Assembly (NCBI GenBank): GCA_028696185.1
Contig: JAQVHL010000004.1
Span: 35,508 to 99,507, forward strand
Direction of reading: 5' to 3'
Origin: Halothiobacillaceae bacterium
Lineage (GTDB): Bacteria; Pseudomonadota; Gammaproteobacteria; Halothiobacillales; Halothiobacillaceae
Length of the DNA stretch: 64,000 nucleotides
Shown: positions 44,258 to 53,577 of the stretch, in pieces
Position numbering within the stretch: position 1 is the stretch's first letter
How the letters are laid out: every line of letters begins with the position of its first letter
Notes under the pieces: generated by a model
Database searches by the model: none
What the model saw: the letters and a program-made list of their open reading frames with translations, nothing else
Told to the model about the DNA's origin: nothing
Translations under genes and position numbers: made by a program

Positions 44258-45997
44258 CTACACGGTGCTTTTCGCCTCCTGCAGGCGCGCCCAGGCGTCG
44301 AGCAGGCAGCGGTGGCGGGCGAAGCCTTCCAGCGCGTGGGTCGGGGCGTGCAAGCCGGGAAAACGCAGGCGGCCATCCAGGCAGGCTTCGGCCTCGATGA
44401 GGGTTTCCTCACCGAACACCTGCACCAGTGCCGGGCGCAGGGTTTCCGGCGCGCGATCCTCATCCAGCCGCAGTCTGAGTAGTACCTGCAGGCAGCGGTA
44501 GAGGCGGGTGCGGGCGGCGGACAGATGGCCGACATTGAGCGTCCAGTCCACCCAGTCCAGTGCGCTTTCCATGTCCTGGCAGGTGAGGGCGAGCAGGGCC
44601 TTGAGCTCGCCCACGCGCAAGCTGGCCCAGGCGCTGCCGGGGTCGGCGGCAAGCCCCAGCAGTTCGGCTACCGGGCGCATGTCGTCCAGCCCCAGCTCGT
44701 CGAGGGTTTCCAGCAGGGCGGCGCTGGCGTTTTCGTCCAGAGCATCGAGGTTCAGCAGGGGGGCGCGCAGGCCGATACCGGCGTTGTTGTTGTTATAGAC
44801 GAGCTCGTCGACCGGGTAGATTTCCGAAAAACCCGGCACCACCAGTCGGCAGGCAGGAACTCCGAGGTGAGCGTGGTCCATGACATAGACTTCGCCACCA
44901 TTGGCGTGGACGAGGGCGAGCAGATGCGCGTACTCGCTCTGGGTGTCGCCACTGAAATTCCAGTCGTGGAAGGGGTAATCCGGGGTGTCGGCAAGGAATT
45001 CCCAGGCGATCAGGCCCGAGGAGTCGATGAAGTGGGTTTCCAGGTTGTGCGGATCGGCCACTTCGTCCAGATCGAGCGAGGGCGGCTGGAAAACGTCGAG
45101 CTCGTTGAGGTCGCGCCCCTGCAGGAGCTCGGTCAGGGTGCGCTCCAGAGCCACGTCCAGCCGGGGGTGGGCGCCGAAGGAGGCGAAGACCCCGCCGTTG
45201 ACCGGGTTGATGAGGGTGACGTTCATCACCGGGAAGCGCCCGCCCAGTGACGCATCCTTCACGAGGACGCGGTAGCCATGAGCACGCAGGGCGTCGATGG
45301 CGCGCTGGACATCGGCAAAGCGCGCCAGGACGTTCTCCGGTACGTCGGGCAGGCACAGCCCTTCGGCAATGACACGGTTTTTTATATGGCGCTCGAAGAC
45401 TTCCGAAAGTGCCTGGGTGCGGGCTTCGAAGCGGGTATTGCCCGCCGACAGTCCGTTGCTGACGTAGAGGTTGCCGAGGATGTTCACCGGGATCCACACC
45501 GTGGCGCCGTCGCCTTCGCGGGTGAAGGGCAGGGCGCAGATGCCGCGTTCGCGGTCGCCGGTATTCATGTCCACCAGCAGGTCGGCGGTGAGTTCGCCTT
45601 CCGGGTCGTAATGTTCGCGCAGGCGCTCGTCGAGCAGTGCGGCGGGCACCGCTTCGCCTTCGATAGGGAACCAGCGCTCCTGCGGATAATGCGCGAAGGG
45701 CCAGCGGCGGGCGTCCTCGCCCAGGTAGTAGTCGGCGAAGAAGTAATTGGTCGACAGGCGCTCGACGAATTCGCCCAGCGCGGAGGCCAGGGCGGCCTTG
45801 CGGCTGGCGCCCTTGCCGTTGGTGAACAGCAAGGGGCAGCGGCGGTCGCGGATATGCACGGACCAGACATGCGGAACCGGGTTCAGCCAGCGGGCTTCCT
45901 CGATGTCGAATCCGTGCCGGGCCAGCCGGTCGAGCAGATGGGCGATGGATTCTTCGAGCGGGGCATCCTTGCCGGTGATGCGGGTCAGTTCGGACAT
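44258..45997 (-). CDS. ycaO: YcaO-domain protein, E. coli YcaO type
   Basis: 579 residues against 586 in E. coli. YcaO proteins use ATP to activate backbone amides. The E. coli member is linked to beta-methylthiolation of ribosomal protein S12 by RimO, not to peptide antibiotics. ITGKDAPLEESIAHLLDRLA, EEARWLNPVPHVWSVHIRD and FTNGKGASRKAALASALGEF follow the E. coli layout. ERLSTNYFFADYYLG comes next, and ALSEVFERHIKNRV is part of the ATP site. The last about 150 residues are helical. No RiPP precursor, dehydrogenase or export gene is adjacent. Confidence 0.9.
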   Translation of the reverse strand: MSELTRITGKDAPLEESIAHLLDRLARHGFDIEEARWLNPVPHVWSVHIRDRRCPLLFTNGKGASRKAALASALGEFVERLSTNYFFADYYLGEDARRWPFAHYPQERWFPIEGEAVPAALLDERLREHYDPEGELTADLLVDMNTGDRERGICALPFTREGDGATVWIPVNILGNLYVSNGLSAGNTRFEARTQALSEVFERHIKNRVIAEGLCLPDVPENVLARFADVQRAIDALRAHGYRVLVKDASLGGRFPVMNVTLINPVNGGVFASFGAHPRLDVALERTLTELLQGRDLNELDVFQPPSLDLDEVADPHNLETHFIDSSGLIAWEFLADTPDYPFHDWNFSGDTQSEYAHLLALVHANGGEVYVMDHAHLGVPACRLVVPGFSEIYPVDELVYNNNNAGIGLRAPLLNLDALDENASAALLETLDELGLDDMRPVAELLGLAADPGSAWASLRVGELKALLALTCQDMESALDWVDWTLNVGHLSAARTRLYRCLQVLLRLRLDEDRAPETLRPALVQVFGEETLIEAEACLDGRLRFPGLHAPTHALEGFARHRCLLDAWARLQEAKSTV

Positions 45998-46055
45998 GGC
46001 GTGATCTTCCGTGCCGGGCGGGCCGGCGCTTTAATGGGGGATTGCAGGCGTTGTA

Positions 46056-46424
46056 TCAAAGCAGGAGGCCAAGGCTGACGCGGCGCCCTTCGCTGATGAG
46101 GATGGTATAGGTACGGCAGGCGGCGCCGTTGTCCATGACCTCCGGCGAGAGACCGTGACGGGCGATCTGGCCCAGAAAGGCGCCGCTGGGGAAACGTTGC
46201 CGAGGCCCGGTGCCGAGCAGCACGACCTCCGGCTGGTCCTCGCACAGCCAGTTCGCATGCTCGGGCGCAAGCGTTTCGATGCCGGTAGGCGGCCAGTCGG
46301 TGCGCAGGTTCTGCGGCGTGAGAACCAGGCTGCGTTCATGGCGCTCGCCGTTGATGCTGACCCAGCCTTCACCATGGGCCTGGATGCGGAAGGGAACGGG
46401 GGCCGAGTCCAGGGCGAATTTCAT
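46056..46424 (-). CDS. Mth938-like (NDUFAF3-type) domain protein
   Basis: 122 residues, a single Mth938-like domain. EGWVSINGERHERSLVLTPQ, PEVVLLGTGPRQRFPSG and EVMDNGAACRTYTILISEGR are the conserved blocks. The human relative NDUFAF3 helps assemble complex I; the bacterial function is unsettled. It precedes ycaO by 58 bases on the same strand. NDUFAF7-, NDUFAF6- and NDUFAF3-like genes all occur in this window, though far apart. Confidence 0.85.
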   Translation of the reverse strand: MKFALDSAPVPFRIQAHGEGWVSINGERHERSLVLTPQNLRTDWPPTGIETLAPEHANWLCEDQPEVVLLGTGPRQRFPSGAFLGQIARHGLSPEVMDNGAACRTYTILISEGRRVSLGLLL

Positions 46425-46496
46425 CTGCGCACACCTGCGAGCGGTTCATGAAAGGCGATATGAGGAGGAAAGCCATTGTAACCTTCTCGGGCTTTA

Positions 46497-46525
46497 TTGA
46501 CAGCCAATCCCCGTCCCACTAATGT
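46497..46525 (+). promoter_or_regulatory. Candidate promoter upstream of alaC
   Basis: TTGACA (46497-46502) with a 17-bp spacer and TAATGT (46520-46525). The -35 is perfect and the -10 is poor. It lies 94 bases before the chosen alaC start in the 194-bp gap after the divergent Mth938-like gene. Confidence 0.4.
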
Positions 46526-46618
46526 TTCCGGTTTTCCCGCTTTGGTGAAGTGCTGGCGTTGGCTCGTCCGCCGCCGGGCGGGCTGACTTCCTACTTACCT
46601 CCTTCGGACCGTACCAGC

Positions 46619-47815
46619 GTGAACGACAATTTCGCCCGCATCAAGCGCCTTCCCCCCTATGTTTTCAACATCGTTGGCGAGCTGAAGGCGAAGGCCCGAG
46701 CGCGGGGCGAGGACGTCATCGACTTCAGCATGGGCAACCCGGACCAGCCCACGCCGCCGCACATCGTTGAAAAGCTGATCGAGGCCACCCGGCGCGGCGA
46801 CACGCATCGTTATTCCCAGTCCAAGGGCATTCCGCGCCTGCGCCGCGCCATCTGCCACTGGTACAAGACCCGCTACGACGTGGATCTGGACCCGGAAAAG
46901 GAGGCCATCGTCACCATCGGCTCCAAGGAAGGGCTGGGGCATCTGGCCATGGCCACCCTGTCCGCCGGCGATACGGTGCTGGTGCCGAACCCGGCCTATC
47001 CGATCCATCCGTATGGCTCGGTGATCGCCGACGCGGACATCCGTCATGTGCGCCTGACGCCGGACGTGGATTTCTTCGAGGAGCTCTCGCGCGCCATCAA
47101 GGAAACCTGGCCGAAGCCGAAGATGCTCATCCTGAACTTCCCCGGCAATCCGACCACCCAGTGCGTGGAGCTGGATTTCTTCGAGAAAGTGGTGGCGATC
47201 TGCCGCGAGGCGGGCATCTGGATCGTGCATGACATCGCCTATGCCGACATCGTGTTCGACGGCTACAAGGCGCCGTCCATCCTGCAGGTGCCGGGCGCCA
47301 AGGACATTGCGGTGGAATTTTTCACCCTGTCCAAGAGCTACAACATGCCCGGCTGGCGCGTTGGCTTCATGGTCGGCAATCCGACCCTGGTGCATGCACT
47401 GGCGCGCATGAAATCCTATTTCGACTACGGCACCTTCACCCCGATCCAGGTGGCGGCGATTCTCGCCCTGGAGGGGGACCAGAGCTGCGTGTCCGAAATC
47501 GCCGAGATGTACAAGAAGCGCCGCGACGTGCTTTGCGAGGGCCTGAACGCGCTGGGCTGGGCGGTGGAAAAACCCAAGGCGACCATGTTCGTCTGGGCGA
47601 AGATTCCCGAACAGTATGCCCACCTGGGCTCGCTCGAATTCACCAAGAAACTGCTCGAAGAGGCCAAGATCGCCGTCTCCCCCGGCATCGGCTTCGGCGA
47701 TTACGGCGATGACCACGTGCGTTTCGCCCTGATCGAGAACGAGCACCGTACCCGCCAGGCCCTGCGCGGCCTGCGCGCCATGTTCCGCAAGGACAGCCAT
47801 ACAGGAGAGGCTTGA
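46619..47815 (+). CDS. alaC: Alanine transaminase AlaC (class I/II PLP aminotransferase)
   Basis: 398 residues. AlaC converts pyruvate and glutamate to alanine and 2-oxoglutarate. [20 protein letters not shown] and [20 protein letters not shown] open the family. [15 protein letters not shown] and [20 protein letters not shown] follow. [15 protein letters not shown] contains the PLP-binding Lys, and [20 protein letters not shown] closes the site. The start is placed at GTG 46619 because the conserved N-terminus begins there; no clear ribosome-binding site is seen and the frame is open back to 46550. Its TGA overlaps the hom ATG by one base. Confidence 0.9.
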   Translation: MNDNFARIKRLPPYVFNIVGELKAKARARGEDVIDFSMGNPDQPTPPHIVEKLIEATRRGDTHRYSQSKGIPRLRRAICHWYKTRYDVDLDPEKEAIVTIGSKEGLGHLAMATLSAGDTVLVPNPAYPIHPYGSVIADADIRHVRLTPDVDFFEELSRAIKETWPKPKMLILNFPGNPTTQCVELDFFEKVVAICREAGIWIVHDIAYADIVFDGYKAPSILQVPGAKDIAVEFFTLSKSYNMPGWRVGFMVGNPTLVHALARMKSYFDYGTFTPIQVAAILALEGDQSCVSEIAEMYKKRRDVLCEGLNALGWAVEKPKATMFVWAKIPEQYAHLGSLEFTKKLLEEAKIAVSPGIGFGDYGDDHVRFALIENEHRTRQALRGLRAMFRKDSHTGEA

Positions 47816-49125
47816 TGAAACCGGTTAGGGTCGGCCTGCTGGGCCTGGGCACCGTCGGCGGGGGCGTGGTCAACGTCCTTTCGCGTAATGCCAAGGAAAT
47901 CGCGCGCCGCGCCGGACGCGAGATCGAGGTGATTCACGCCGCCGCGCGCCGTCTCGACGCTCCGCGCATCTGCGATACCACGGGCATCCGCCTGACCACC
48001 GACCCGCTTGAGGTGGTCAACAACCCCGACGTGGATGTGGTTGTCGAACTCATCGGCGGCGTGCAGCCCGCCCTGTCGCTGGTGGCGCGCGCCCTGGAAC
48101 TGGGCAAGCCGGTGGTCACCGCCAACAAGGCGCTGATCGCCAAGGAAGGCGCGGAAATCTTCCGCCTCGCCCATGCGCGCGGCGTGCAGGTGGCCTTCGA
48201 GGCGGCCGTGGCCGGCGGCATCCCCATCATCAAGGCCATCCGCGAGGGTCTGGCGGGCAACCGCATTGAATGGCTGGCCGGCATCATCAACGGCACCGGC
48301 AACTTCATCCTCACCGAGATGCGCGACAAGGGCCGCGACTTTGCCGACGTGCTCGCCGAGGCGCAGCGCCTGGGCTATGCCGAGGCGGACCCGACCTTCG
48401 ATGTCGAGGGCGTGGATGCCGCGCACAAGCTCACCATCCTCGCCGCCATTGCCTTCGGCATGCCGCTGCGTTTCGATGCCGTGGGCATGGAAGGCATCAG
48501 TCGCATCACCCGTGAGGACGTGGCTTACGCCGAGGAACTGGGCTACCGTATCAAGCATCTGGGCATTGCCCGCCGCCGCGAGAACGGCGTCGAGCTGCGC
48601 GTGCATCCGACCCTGATCCCCGAGCGCCGCCTGATCGCCAATGTCGACGGGGTGAAGAACGCTGTGCTGGTGATGGGCGACGCCGTCGGCCCCACCCTGT
48701 ACTACGGTGCGGGCGCGGGCGCCGAGCCCACCGCGTCCGCCGTGGTGGCCGACCTCGTGGACGTGGTGCGCACCCTGACCGCCGACCCCGATCATCGCGT
48801 GCCGCATCTGGCCTTCCAGCCCGACCAGCTCGACGATCTGCCCGTACTGCCGATGGGGGAGGTCGAGACCGCTTACTACCTGCGTCTGGCCGCCGCCGAC
48901 CAGCCGGGCGTGCTGGCTGATGTCACCCGCATCCTTGCCGACGCGGGCATCAGCATCGAGGCCATCATCCAGAAGGAAGCCGCCGAGGACGTCGCGGTGG
49001 TGCCGGTCATCATCCTCACCCACCGCGTGCGTGAGGCCGATATGATGAGCGCGATTGCCCGCATCGAGGCGCTGCCCGCCATCGAGGGCGAGGTCACCCG
49101 CATCCGTATGGAAGCCCTGTCCTGA
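47815..49125 (+). CDS. hom: Homoserine dehydrogenase
   Basis: 436 residues, the monofunctional Hom form. It reduces aspartate semialdehyde to homoserine, the branch point to threonine and methionine. VRVGLLGLGTVGGGVVNVLS is the NAD(P) site. AGIINGTGNFILTEMRDKG and YAEADPTFDVEGVDAAHKLT are the catalytic signature. A C-terminal ACT domain (AYYLRLAAADQPGVLADVTR) is the expected site for threonine feedback. AGGAGAGG at 47802-47809 precedes the ATG. It is coupled to alaC and followed 80 bases later by thrC. Confidence 0.97.
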   Translation: MKPVRVGLLGLGTVGGGVVNVLSRNAKEIARRAGREIEVIHAAARRLDAPRICDTTGIRLTTDPLEVVNNPDVDVVVELIGGVQPALSLVARALELGKPVVTANKALIAKEGAEIFRLAHARGVQVAFEAAVAGGIPIIKAIREGLAGNRIEWLAGIINGTGNFILTEMRDKGRDFADVLAEAQRLGYAEADPTFDVEGVDAAHKLTILAAIAFGMPLRFDAVGMEGISRITREDVAYAEELGYRIKHLGIARRRENGVELRVHPTLIPERRLIANVDGVKNAVLVMGDAVGPTLYYGAGAGAEPTASAVVADLVDVVRTLTADPDHRVPHLAFQPDQLDDLPVLPMGEVETAYYLRLAAADQPGVLADVTRILADAGISIEAIIQKEAAEDVAVVPVIILTHRVREADMMSAIARIEALPAIEGEVTRIRMEALS

Positions 49126-49205
49126 GGCGATACGCCCGTAACGAATACCTGCCCGGCCGGTGCGGTCGGGCCTGAATTCACACCACATTTTTCCGGAGTC
49201 TCTCC

Positions 49206-50282
49206 ATGCCGTTCCGCAACCGTTATACCGGCCTGATCGACCGTTACCGCGACCGTCTGCCGGTTTCCGACGCTACCCGCATCATCAGCCTGGGCGAGGG
49301 CAACACCCCGTTGATCCGCCTGCACAACATCCCGAAGCTGCTGGGCAAGAACGTCGACATCTACGTGAAATACGAGGGGCTGAACCCGACCGGCTCGTTC
49401 AAGGACCGTGGCATGACCATGGCGGTCACCAAGGCGGTGGAAGAAGGCTCCAAGGCCATCATCTGTGCCTCGACCGGCAATACCTCCGCCGCCGCCGCCG
49501 CCTACGCGGCGCGTGCGGGCATTACCGCTTTCGTCATCATTCCCGATGGCAAGATCGCTATGGGCAAGCTCGCGCAGGCCATGATGTATGGCGCGGTGAT
49601 CCTGCAGATTCGCGGCAACTTCGATGACGGCATGCGTCTGGTCAAGGACGTGGCTCATCACGCGCCGGTCACCATCGTCAATTCCATCAACCCTTTCCGC
49701 CTGCAGGGCCAGAAGACCGCCGCCTTCGAGATCGTAGAGGAGCTCGGTCGCGCGCCGGATTACCACTGCCTGCCGGTGGGCAACGCGGGCAATATCACCG
49801 CGCACTGGATGGGGTATTGTGAGTATGCGCCCAACGGGCCGCGTCCGAAGATGATCGGTTACCAGGCTTCCGGCTCCGCGCCCTTCATCCGTGGTGCGAT
49901 GGTCGACGAACCTGAAACCGTCGCCACCGCCATCCGTATCGGTCATCCGCAGTCCTGGGACCGCGCCTGGGCCTTGCAGAAGGAATCCGGCGGCTGGTTT
50001 GCCGAAGTGAGCGATGCGGAAATCCTCGCCGCACAGAAAATGTTGACCCTGAACGAGGGCGTGTTCTGCGAGCCGGCCTCAGCGGCCTCGCTGGCCGGGG
50101 CGATCAAGGACATCCAGTCGGGCAAGATTGCCGAAGGCTCCTGCATCGTGCTCACCCTGACCGGTAACGGCCTGAAGGATCCGGACACCGCCATCGCCCA
50201 GTGCGAAGGCGTGGCGAAGATGGTCAAGGTCGACGCGAAGCTCGATGAAGTGAAGGACGCGATCCTCGCCAATATGGGCTGA
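49206..50282 (+). CDS. thrC: Threonine synthase
   Basis: 358 residues, the short PLP fold-type II form. It converts O-phosphohomoserine to threonine. ISLGEGNTPLIRLHNIPKLL is the family start. KYEGLNPTGSFKDRGMTMAV carries the PLP-binding Lys. ICASTGNTSAAAAAYAARAG is the phosphate loop, and LPVGNAGNITAHWMGY follows. It sits after hom. A thrB homoserine kinase is not in the window, so the phosphorylated substrate comes from a gene elsewhere. The leader contains TTTCCGGAG before the ATG. Confidence 0.97.
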   Translation: MPFRNRYTGLIDRYRDRLPVSDATRIISLGEGNTPLIRLHNIPKLLGKNVDIYVKYEGLNPTGSFKDRGMTMAVTKAVEEGSKAIICASTGNTSAAAAAYAARAGITAFVIIPDGKIAMGKLAQAMMYGAVILQIRGNFDDGMRLVKDVAHHAPVTIVNSINPFRLQGQKTAAFEIVEELGRAPDYHCLPVGNAGNITAHWMGYCEYAPNGPRPKMIGYQASGSAPFIRGAMVDEPETVATAIRIGHPQSWDRAWALQKESGGWFAEVSDAEILAAQKMLTLNEGVFCEPASAASLAGAIKDIQSGKIAEGSCIVLTLTGNGLKDPDTAIAQCEGVAKMVKVDAKLDEVKDAILANMG

Positions 50283-50309
50283 TTCGCACCGGCTCAGAGG
50301 AGGGGGGAC

Positions 50310-51086
50310 ATGACGCGACCGGGAATTGACGGGGTGTTGCTGGATATCGGCGGCGTGCTGATGGAGGGTGACGCCCCCCTGCCCGGATCGGTGGCAGCAG
50401 TGGACCGGCTGACGCAGGCCGGCGTGCCATTTGGCCTCATCACCAACACCACGCGGGTCTGTTCGTCCCGCCTGTTGCAGCGCCTGCGCCAGATGGGCTT
50501 CGAGCTCGACGAGGCACGCCTGTTCACGCCGGCTCGTCTGGTGCGTGGTCAGTTGGCCCGGCGCGGTTTGCGCCCGTTCCTGCTGGTGCATCCCGACCTG
50601 ATGCCGGATTTTTCCGGTCTGGACACCCAGGCGCCGAATGCCGTGGTGCTGGGTGATGCGGGACCGGCGTTCACCTATGAGCGGCTCAATGCCGCTTTTC
50701 GTCTTTTGCGCGCCGGAGCGCCCCTGCTGTCGCTGGGCGACAGTCGTTTTTTCCGTGATGCCGACGGCTTGCTGAGCCTCGACATCGCGCCTTTTGCCCG
50801 CCTGCTGGAGAGCGCGGCCGACGTGCGCGCTGAAGTATTCGGCAAGCCGGCGCCGCGCTTTTTTCTGGGCGCCCTGCAGGCGCTGGGCGTGGCGCCCTCG
50901 CATGCCCTGATGGTTGGCGATGACGTCGATTCCGATGTATTGGGCGCCCTGGCCCTGGGCATGCACGGGGCCTTGGTGCGTAGTGGAAAATTCCACCCAG
51001 GCGACGAAGCGCGCCTGAGCGGCCGCGACGCGCGAGTATACGACACGCTCGCCCTGGTCGTGGATTCATTGCTTGAAGGAAATTAG
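50310..51086 (+). CDS. HAD-superfamily hydrolase, LHPP/HDHD2-like (subfamily IIA)
   Basis: 258 residues. Motif I is GVLLDIGGVLMEGD: the nucleophile Asp12 is present but the second Asp of DxD is Gly14, as in LHPP and HDHD2 proteins, which have a serine or glycine there. Motif II is ITNTTR. Motif III/IV are the Lys in VFGKPAPRFF and MVGDDVDSDVLGALALGMHG. The C2 cap between them is of the NagD type. It is probably a cytosolic phosphatase of unknown substrate. Its place between thrC and metZ could mean a role in phospho-intermediates of this pathway, but that is a guess. GAGGAGGGG precedes the ATG. Confidence 0.82.
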   Translation: MTRPGIDGVLLDIGGVLMEGDAPLPGSVAAVDRLTQAGVPFGLITNTTRVCSSRLLQRLRQMGFELDEARLFTPARLVRGQLARRGLRPFLLVHPDLMPDFSGLDTQAPNAVVLGDAGPAFTYERLNAAFRLLRAGAPLLSLGDSRFFRDADGLLSLDIAPFARLLESAADVRAEVFGKPAPRFFLGALQALGVAPSHALMVGDDVDSDVLGALALGMHGALVRSGKFHPGDEARLSGRDARVYDTLALVVDSLLEGN

Positions 51087-51092
51087 ACCGCG

Positions 51093-52295
51093 ATGTTCGA
51101 GGAAAACGACTGGGCTTTTGAAACCCGTGCGCTGCGTGTCGGCCACGAACGAAGCTTCGAGGGCGAGCACAGCGAGCCGATCTTTCTGACCTCCAGTTTC
51201 GTGTTCGGCAGCGCCGCCGAGGCGGCGGCACGCTTTTCCGGTCAGACCACCGGCAATATCTACGGGCGCTTTACCAATCCCACGGTGCGCGTCTTCGAGC
51301 AACGTCTGGCGAGCCTGGAAGGCGGTGAAGCCTGCGTGGCCACAGGCTCGGGCATGGCGGCGATCCTGTCCCTGTGCATGGCCTTGCTGAAGTCGGGCGA
51401 CCATGTGCTGGTGGCGCGTCAGGTTTTTGGCACGACCAGCGTGCTGTTTGGCAAATACCTTTCCAAGTTCGGCATTGAGGTGGGCTATGCGGATTTGACG
51501 GATCTGTCTTCCTGGCAGGCCGGTCTGCGTCCCACGACACGTCTGTTGTTCGCGGAAACCCCCTCCAACCCGCTGACGCAGGTGGGGGACATCCGCGCCC
51601 TCGCGGCCCTGGCGCATGCGAACGGCGCCTGGCTGGCGGTGGATAACTGTTTCTGCACCCCGGCCCTGCAGCGCCCGCTGGAAATGGGTGCGGACTTCGT
51701 CATCCACTCCGCGACCAAGTATCTCGATGGTCAGGGGCGCTGTGTGGGCGGGGCTGTGGTGGGCAGCGAAGCGCTGGTTGAGGGTGAGGTGCGTGGTTTT
51801 CTGCGAACGGCCGGTCCCTCGCTCAGTCCGTTCAATGCCTGGGTTTTTCTCAAGGGCCTGGAAACCCTTTCCCTGCGCATGCGCGCGCACAGCGAGGCGG
51901 CGCAGGCGCTGGCGCAGTGGTTGCGCGAGGCACCGGGGGTGGCGCGGGTCTATTATCCCGGCCTGCCCGATCACCCCCAGCACGCGCTGGCCGCCGCGCA
52001 GCAGAGCGCCTTCGGCGGTATCGTCAGCTTTGAACTGCACGGGGGACGTGAAGCGGCCTGGCGCCTCATCGACTCAACGCGCCTGCTGTCCATCACCGCC
52101 AATCTGGGCGACGTCAAGACCACCATCACGCATCCTGCCAGCACCACGCATGGCCGCCTGACGCCGGAGCAGCGTGAAGCGGCGGGCATCAAGGAAAGCC
52201 TGGTGCGCATCGCGGTGGGGCTGGAAAATCCGGCAGACATCCAGGCCGATCTGGCGCGCGGGCTTTCGGCAAGGCCGCCGGGGGATTGCTGTTAA
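51093..52295 (+). CDS. metZ: O-succinylhomoserine sulfhydrylase
   Basis: 400 residues of the Cys/Met-metabolism PLP family. MetZ makes homocysteine directly from O-succinylhomoserine and sulfide. ALRVGHERSFEGEHSEPIFL and NIYGRFTNPTVRVFEQRLAS are family features. VDNCFCTPALQRPLEMGADF and IHSATKYLDGQGRCVGGAVV contain the PLP Lys region, and NLGDVKTTITHPASTTHG is near the end. The start is 6 bases after the HAD gene. MetZ rather than MetB is inferred from close similarity to Pseudomonas-type sequences; substrate preference cannot be proved by eye. Confidence 0.9.
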   Translation: MFEENDWAFETRALRVGHERSFEGEHSEPIFLTSSFVFGSAAEAAARFSGQTTGNIYGRFTNPTVRVFEQRLASLEGGEACVATGSGMAAILSLCMALLKSGDHVLVARQVFGTTSVLFGKYLSKFGIEVGYADLTDLSSWQAGLRPTTRLLFAETPSNPLTQVGDIRALAALAHANGAWLAVDNCFCTPALQRPLEMGADFVIHSATKYLDGQGRCVGGAVVGSEALVEGEVRGFLRTAGPSLSPFNAWVFLKGLETLSLRMRAHSEAAQALAQWLREAPGVARVYYPGLPDHPQHALAAAQQSAFGGIVSFELHGGREAAWRLIDSTRLLSITANLGDVKTTITHPASTTHGRLTPEQREAAGIKESLVRIAVGLENPADIQADLARGLSARPPGDCC

Positions 52296-52350
52296 TGTGT
52301 TTTCAAGTGAGGTGAGCTTTTCCACCGTCGAGCCGCTGAGCGCTGCCTTT

Positions 52351-52440
52351 GGCGTCGTACCGGCGTAATCCGGTATCCATACTTGAGCGGCGGGGTATTG
52401 AGCGTCTGTTCTGGAACCTGGCTTACGCTGGGATGATGCC
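52351..52440. repeat. REP-like palindromic repeat, second family
   Basis: GCGTCGTACCGGCGTAATCC followed by GGTATCCAT, then CTGGCTTACGCTGGGATGAT in the opposite sense. It has the same arrangement as the copy at 3440-3531. It fills much of the 183-bp gap between convergent metZ and flgT. Confidence 0.55.
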
Positions 52441-52478
52441 TGGAAGGGGCGGCGAGATGGTGGGCTGTATCCACACCC

Positions 52479-53552
52479 TCACCACTCCCGCACCAGATCT
52501 CCCACCTTCATTCGCGCATTGTTTTCGCGCCGGGCGACGGCGAACAGGGGTTGGACCTTTTCGATGACCAGGGTGCTGGCGACCTCCTCGCGGCGCCCGA
52601 GATCCTGTAAATAGCCGTATTGCCCCACCTCGCGGCCAAGGCTGTAGCCGACGATGCGATCCCCTGGACGCAGGCCGGCCTGGGTTCCGGCATTGAGGTA
52701 AACCAGCGGACCGTCTGTTTCCACGACCTTGGCCATCCAGGGCAGGGCGGAAAGATCGCGCAGCACATCGGCCACCTGCACGGCGATGATCCGCTCCAGC
52801 GTGGTGCCGTCCATGCTGCCGCCGAAGTCCCCGCCTTCCGGTGTGCGTGGCGGTTCATGCAACAAGCCCGTGATGCTTACGTCCTCGTATTGGTGCACGG
52901 CCACCGGCTGACCGGCCAGGGTGTCGATCACACGCAGTGTCAGGCGCAGGCGGCGTTCGGCGGGAAGGTAGCGGAAGGCTTCGACATTGCGCAGCAGACT
53001 GGGGAAGGGCGAGTGCCGCTCCATGTCCTCGATGGAAACCTGCACCAGAAACTGTGTGCCATCGCGCGGCCAGAGCACGCGCAGCAACTCCGGGGCGCCA
53101 TACAAATCAAAGCGCACGCCAGTGTAATCACGCATGCGGAACTGCCCGCTGCGTTCGAGCTGGCGGAACAGCTCGCGCCCGAGCGCGGCGCCTGCGTTGG
53201 CCAGATCGCTGGCGTGGCTGGGGTTCTGGATGTGAAAGGCCGCCACGCCGATCTGCTTGCGCAGGTTCACGTTGCGCCCGCGCGCGGCGGGCGGGTTGGA
53301 TTCCCCACGCAGGAACAGCGAGTCGGCCTGGGCTTGGCCCGCCTGCACCCGCTGTGAGCCCTGCACGCGCTCGGTGGCGTGCGGCGCTTCGTCTGCCGCT
53401 GACCATCCGCCCTTGCGCAGTTCTGCGGCGCGCTCCAGAGGATCCTGCACGCGGGTTGTGCCGGGAAAGGCTTCACTGGCATCGTAGGCATGCGCCGTGG
53501 CCGTGGTCAGGAGCAGCGCGGCAAGGCAGAGCAGGCGGGGCAGCGTGTTCAT
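52479..53552 (-). CDS. flgT: FlgT-like flagellar assembly protein (H-ring type)
   Basis: 357 residues, exported. The start ATG (complement of 53550-53552) has GGAG nearby; a longer frame to 53720 lacks support and would overlap flgP. A signal peptide (LPRLLCLAALLLTTATAHA) is followed by RKQIGVAAFHIQNPSHASDL and RLTLRVIDTLAGQPVAVHQY. A C-terminal FlgT domain is YLNAGTQAGLRPGDRIVGYS and TLVIEKVQPLFAVARR. FlgT forms the H-ring around the outer LP ring in Vibrio-type flagella. It lies 25 bases downstream of flgP on the same strand. Confidence 0.8.
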   Translation of the reverse strand: MNTLPRLLCLAALLLTTATAHAYDASEAFPGTTRVQDPLERAAELRKGGWSAADEAPHATERVQGSQRVQAGQAQADSLFLRGESNPPAARGRNVNLRKQIGVAAFHIQNPSHASDLANAGAALGRELFRQLERSGQFRMRDYTGVRFDLYGAPELLRVLWPRDGTQFLVQVSIEDMERHSPFPSLLRNVEAFRYLPAERRLRLTLRVIDTLAGQPVAVHQYEDVSITGLLHEPPRTPEGGDFGGSMDGTTLERIIAVQVADVLRDLSALPWMAKVVETDGPLVYLNAGTQAGLRPGDRIVGYSLGREVGQYGYLQDLGRREEVASTLVIEKVQPLFAVARRENNARMKVGDLVREW

Positions 53553-53577
53553 ACGGCGTTCTCCGGGGCTGTATTGC

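Noticed and set aside
44258..45997. YcaO as part of a ribosomally made peptide-antibiotic cluster
   Set aside because: The protein follows the E. coli YcaO type throughout, and no precursor peptide, dehydrogenase, protease or transporter gene is next to it.
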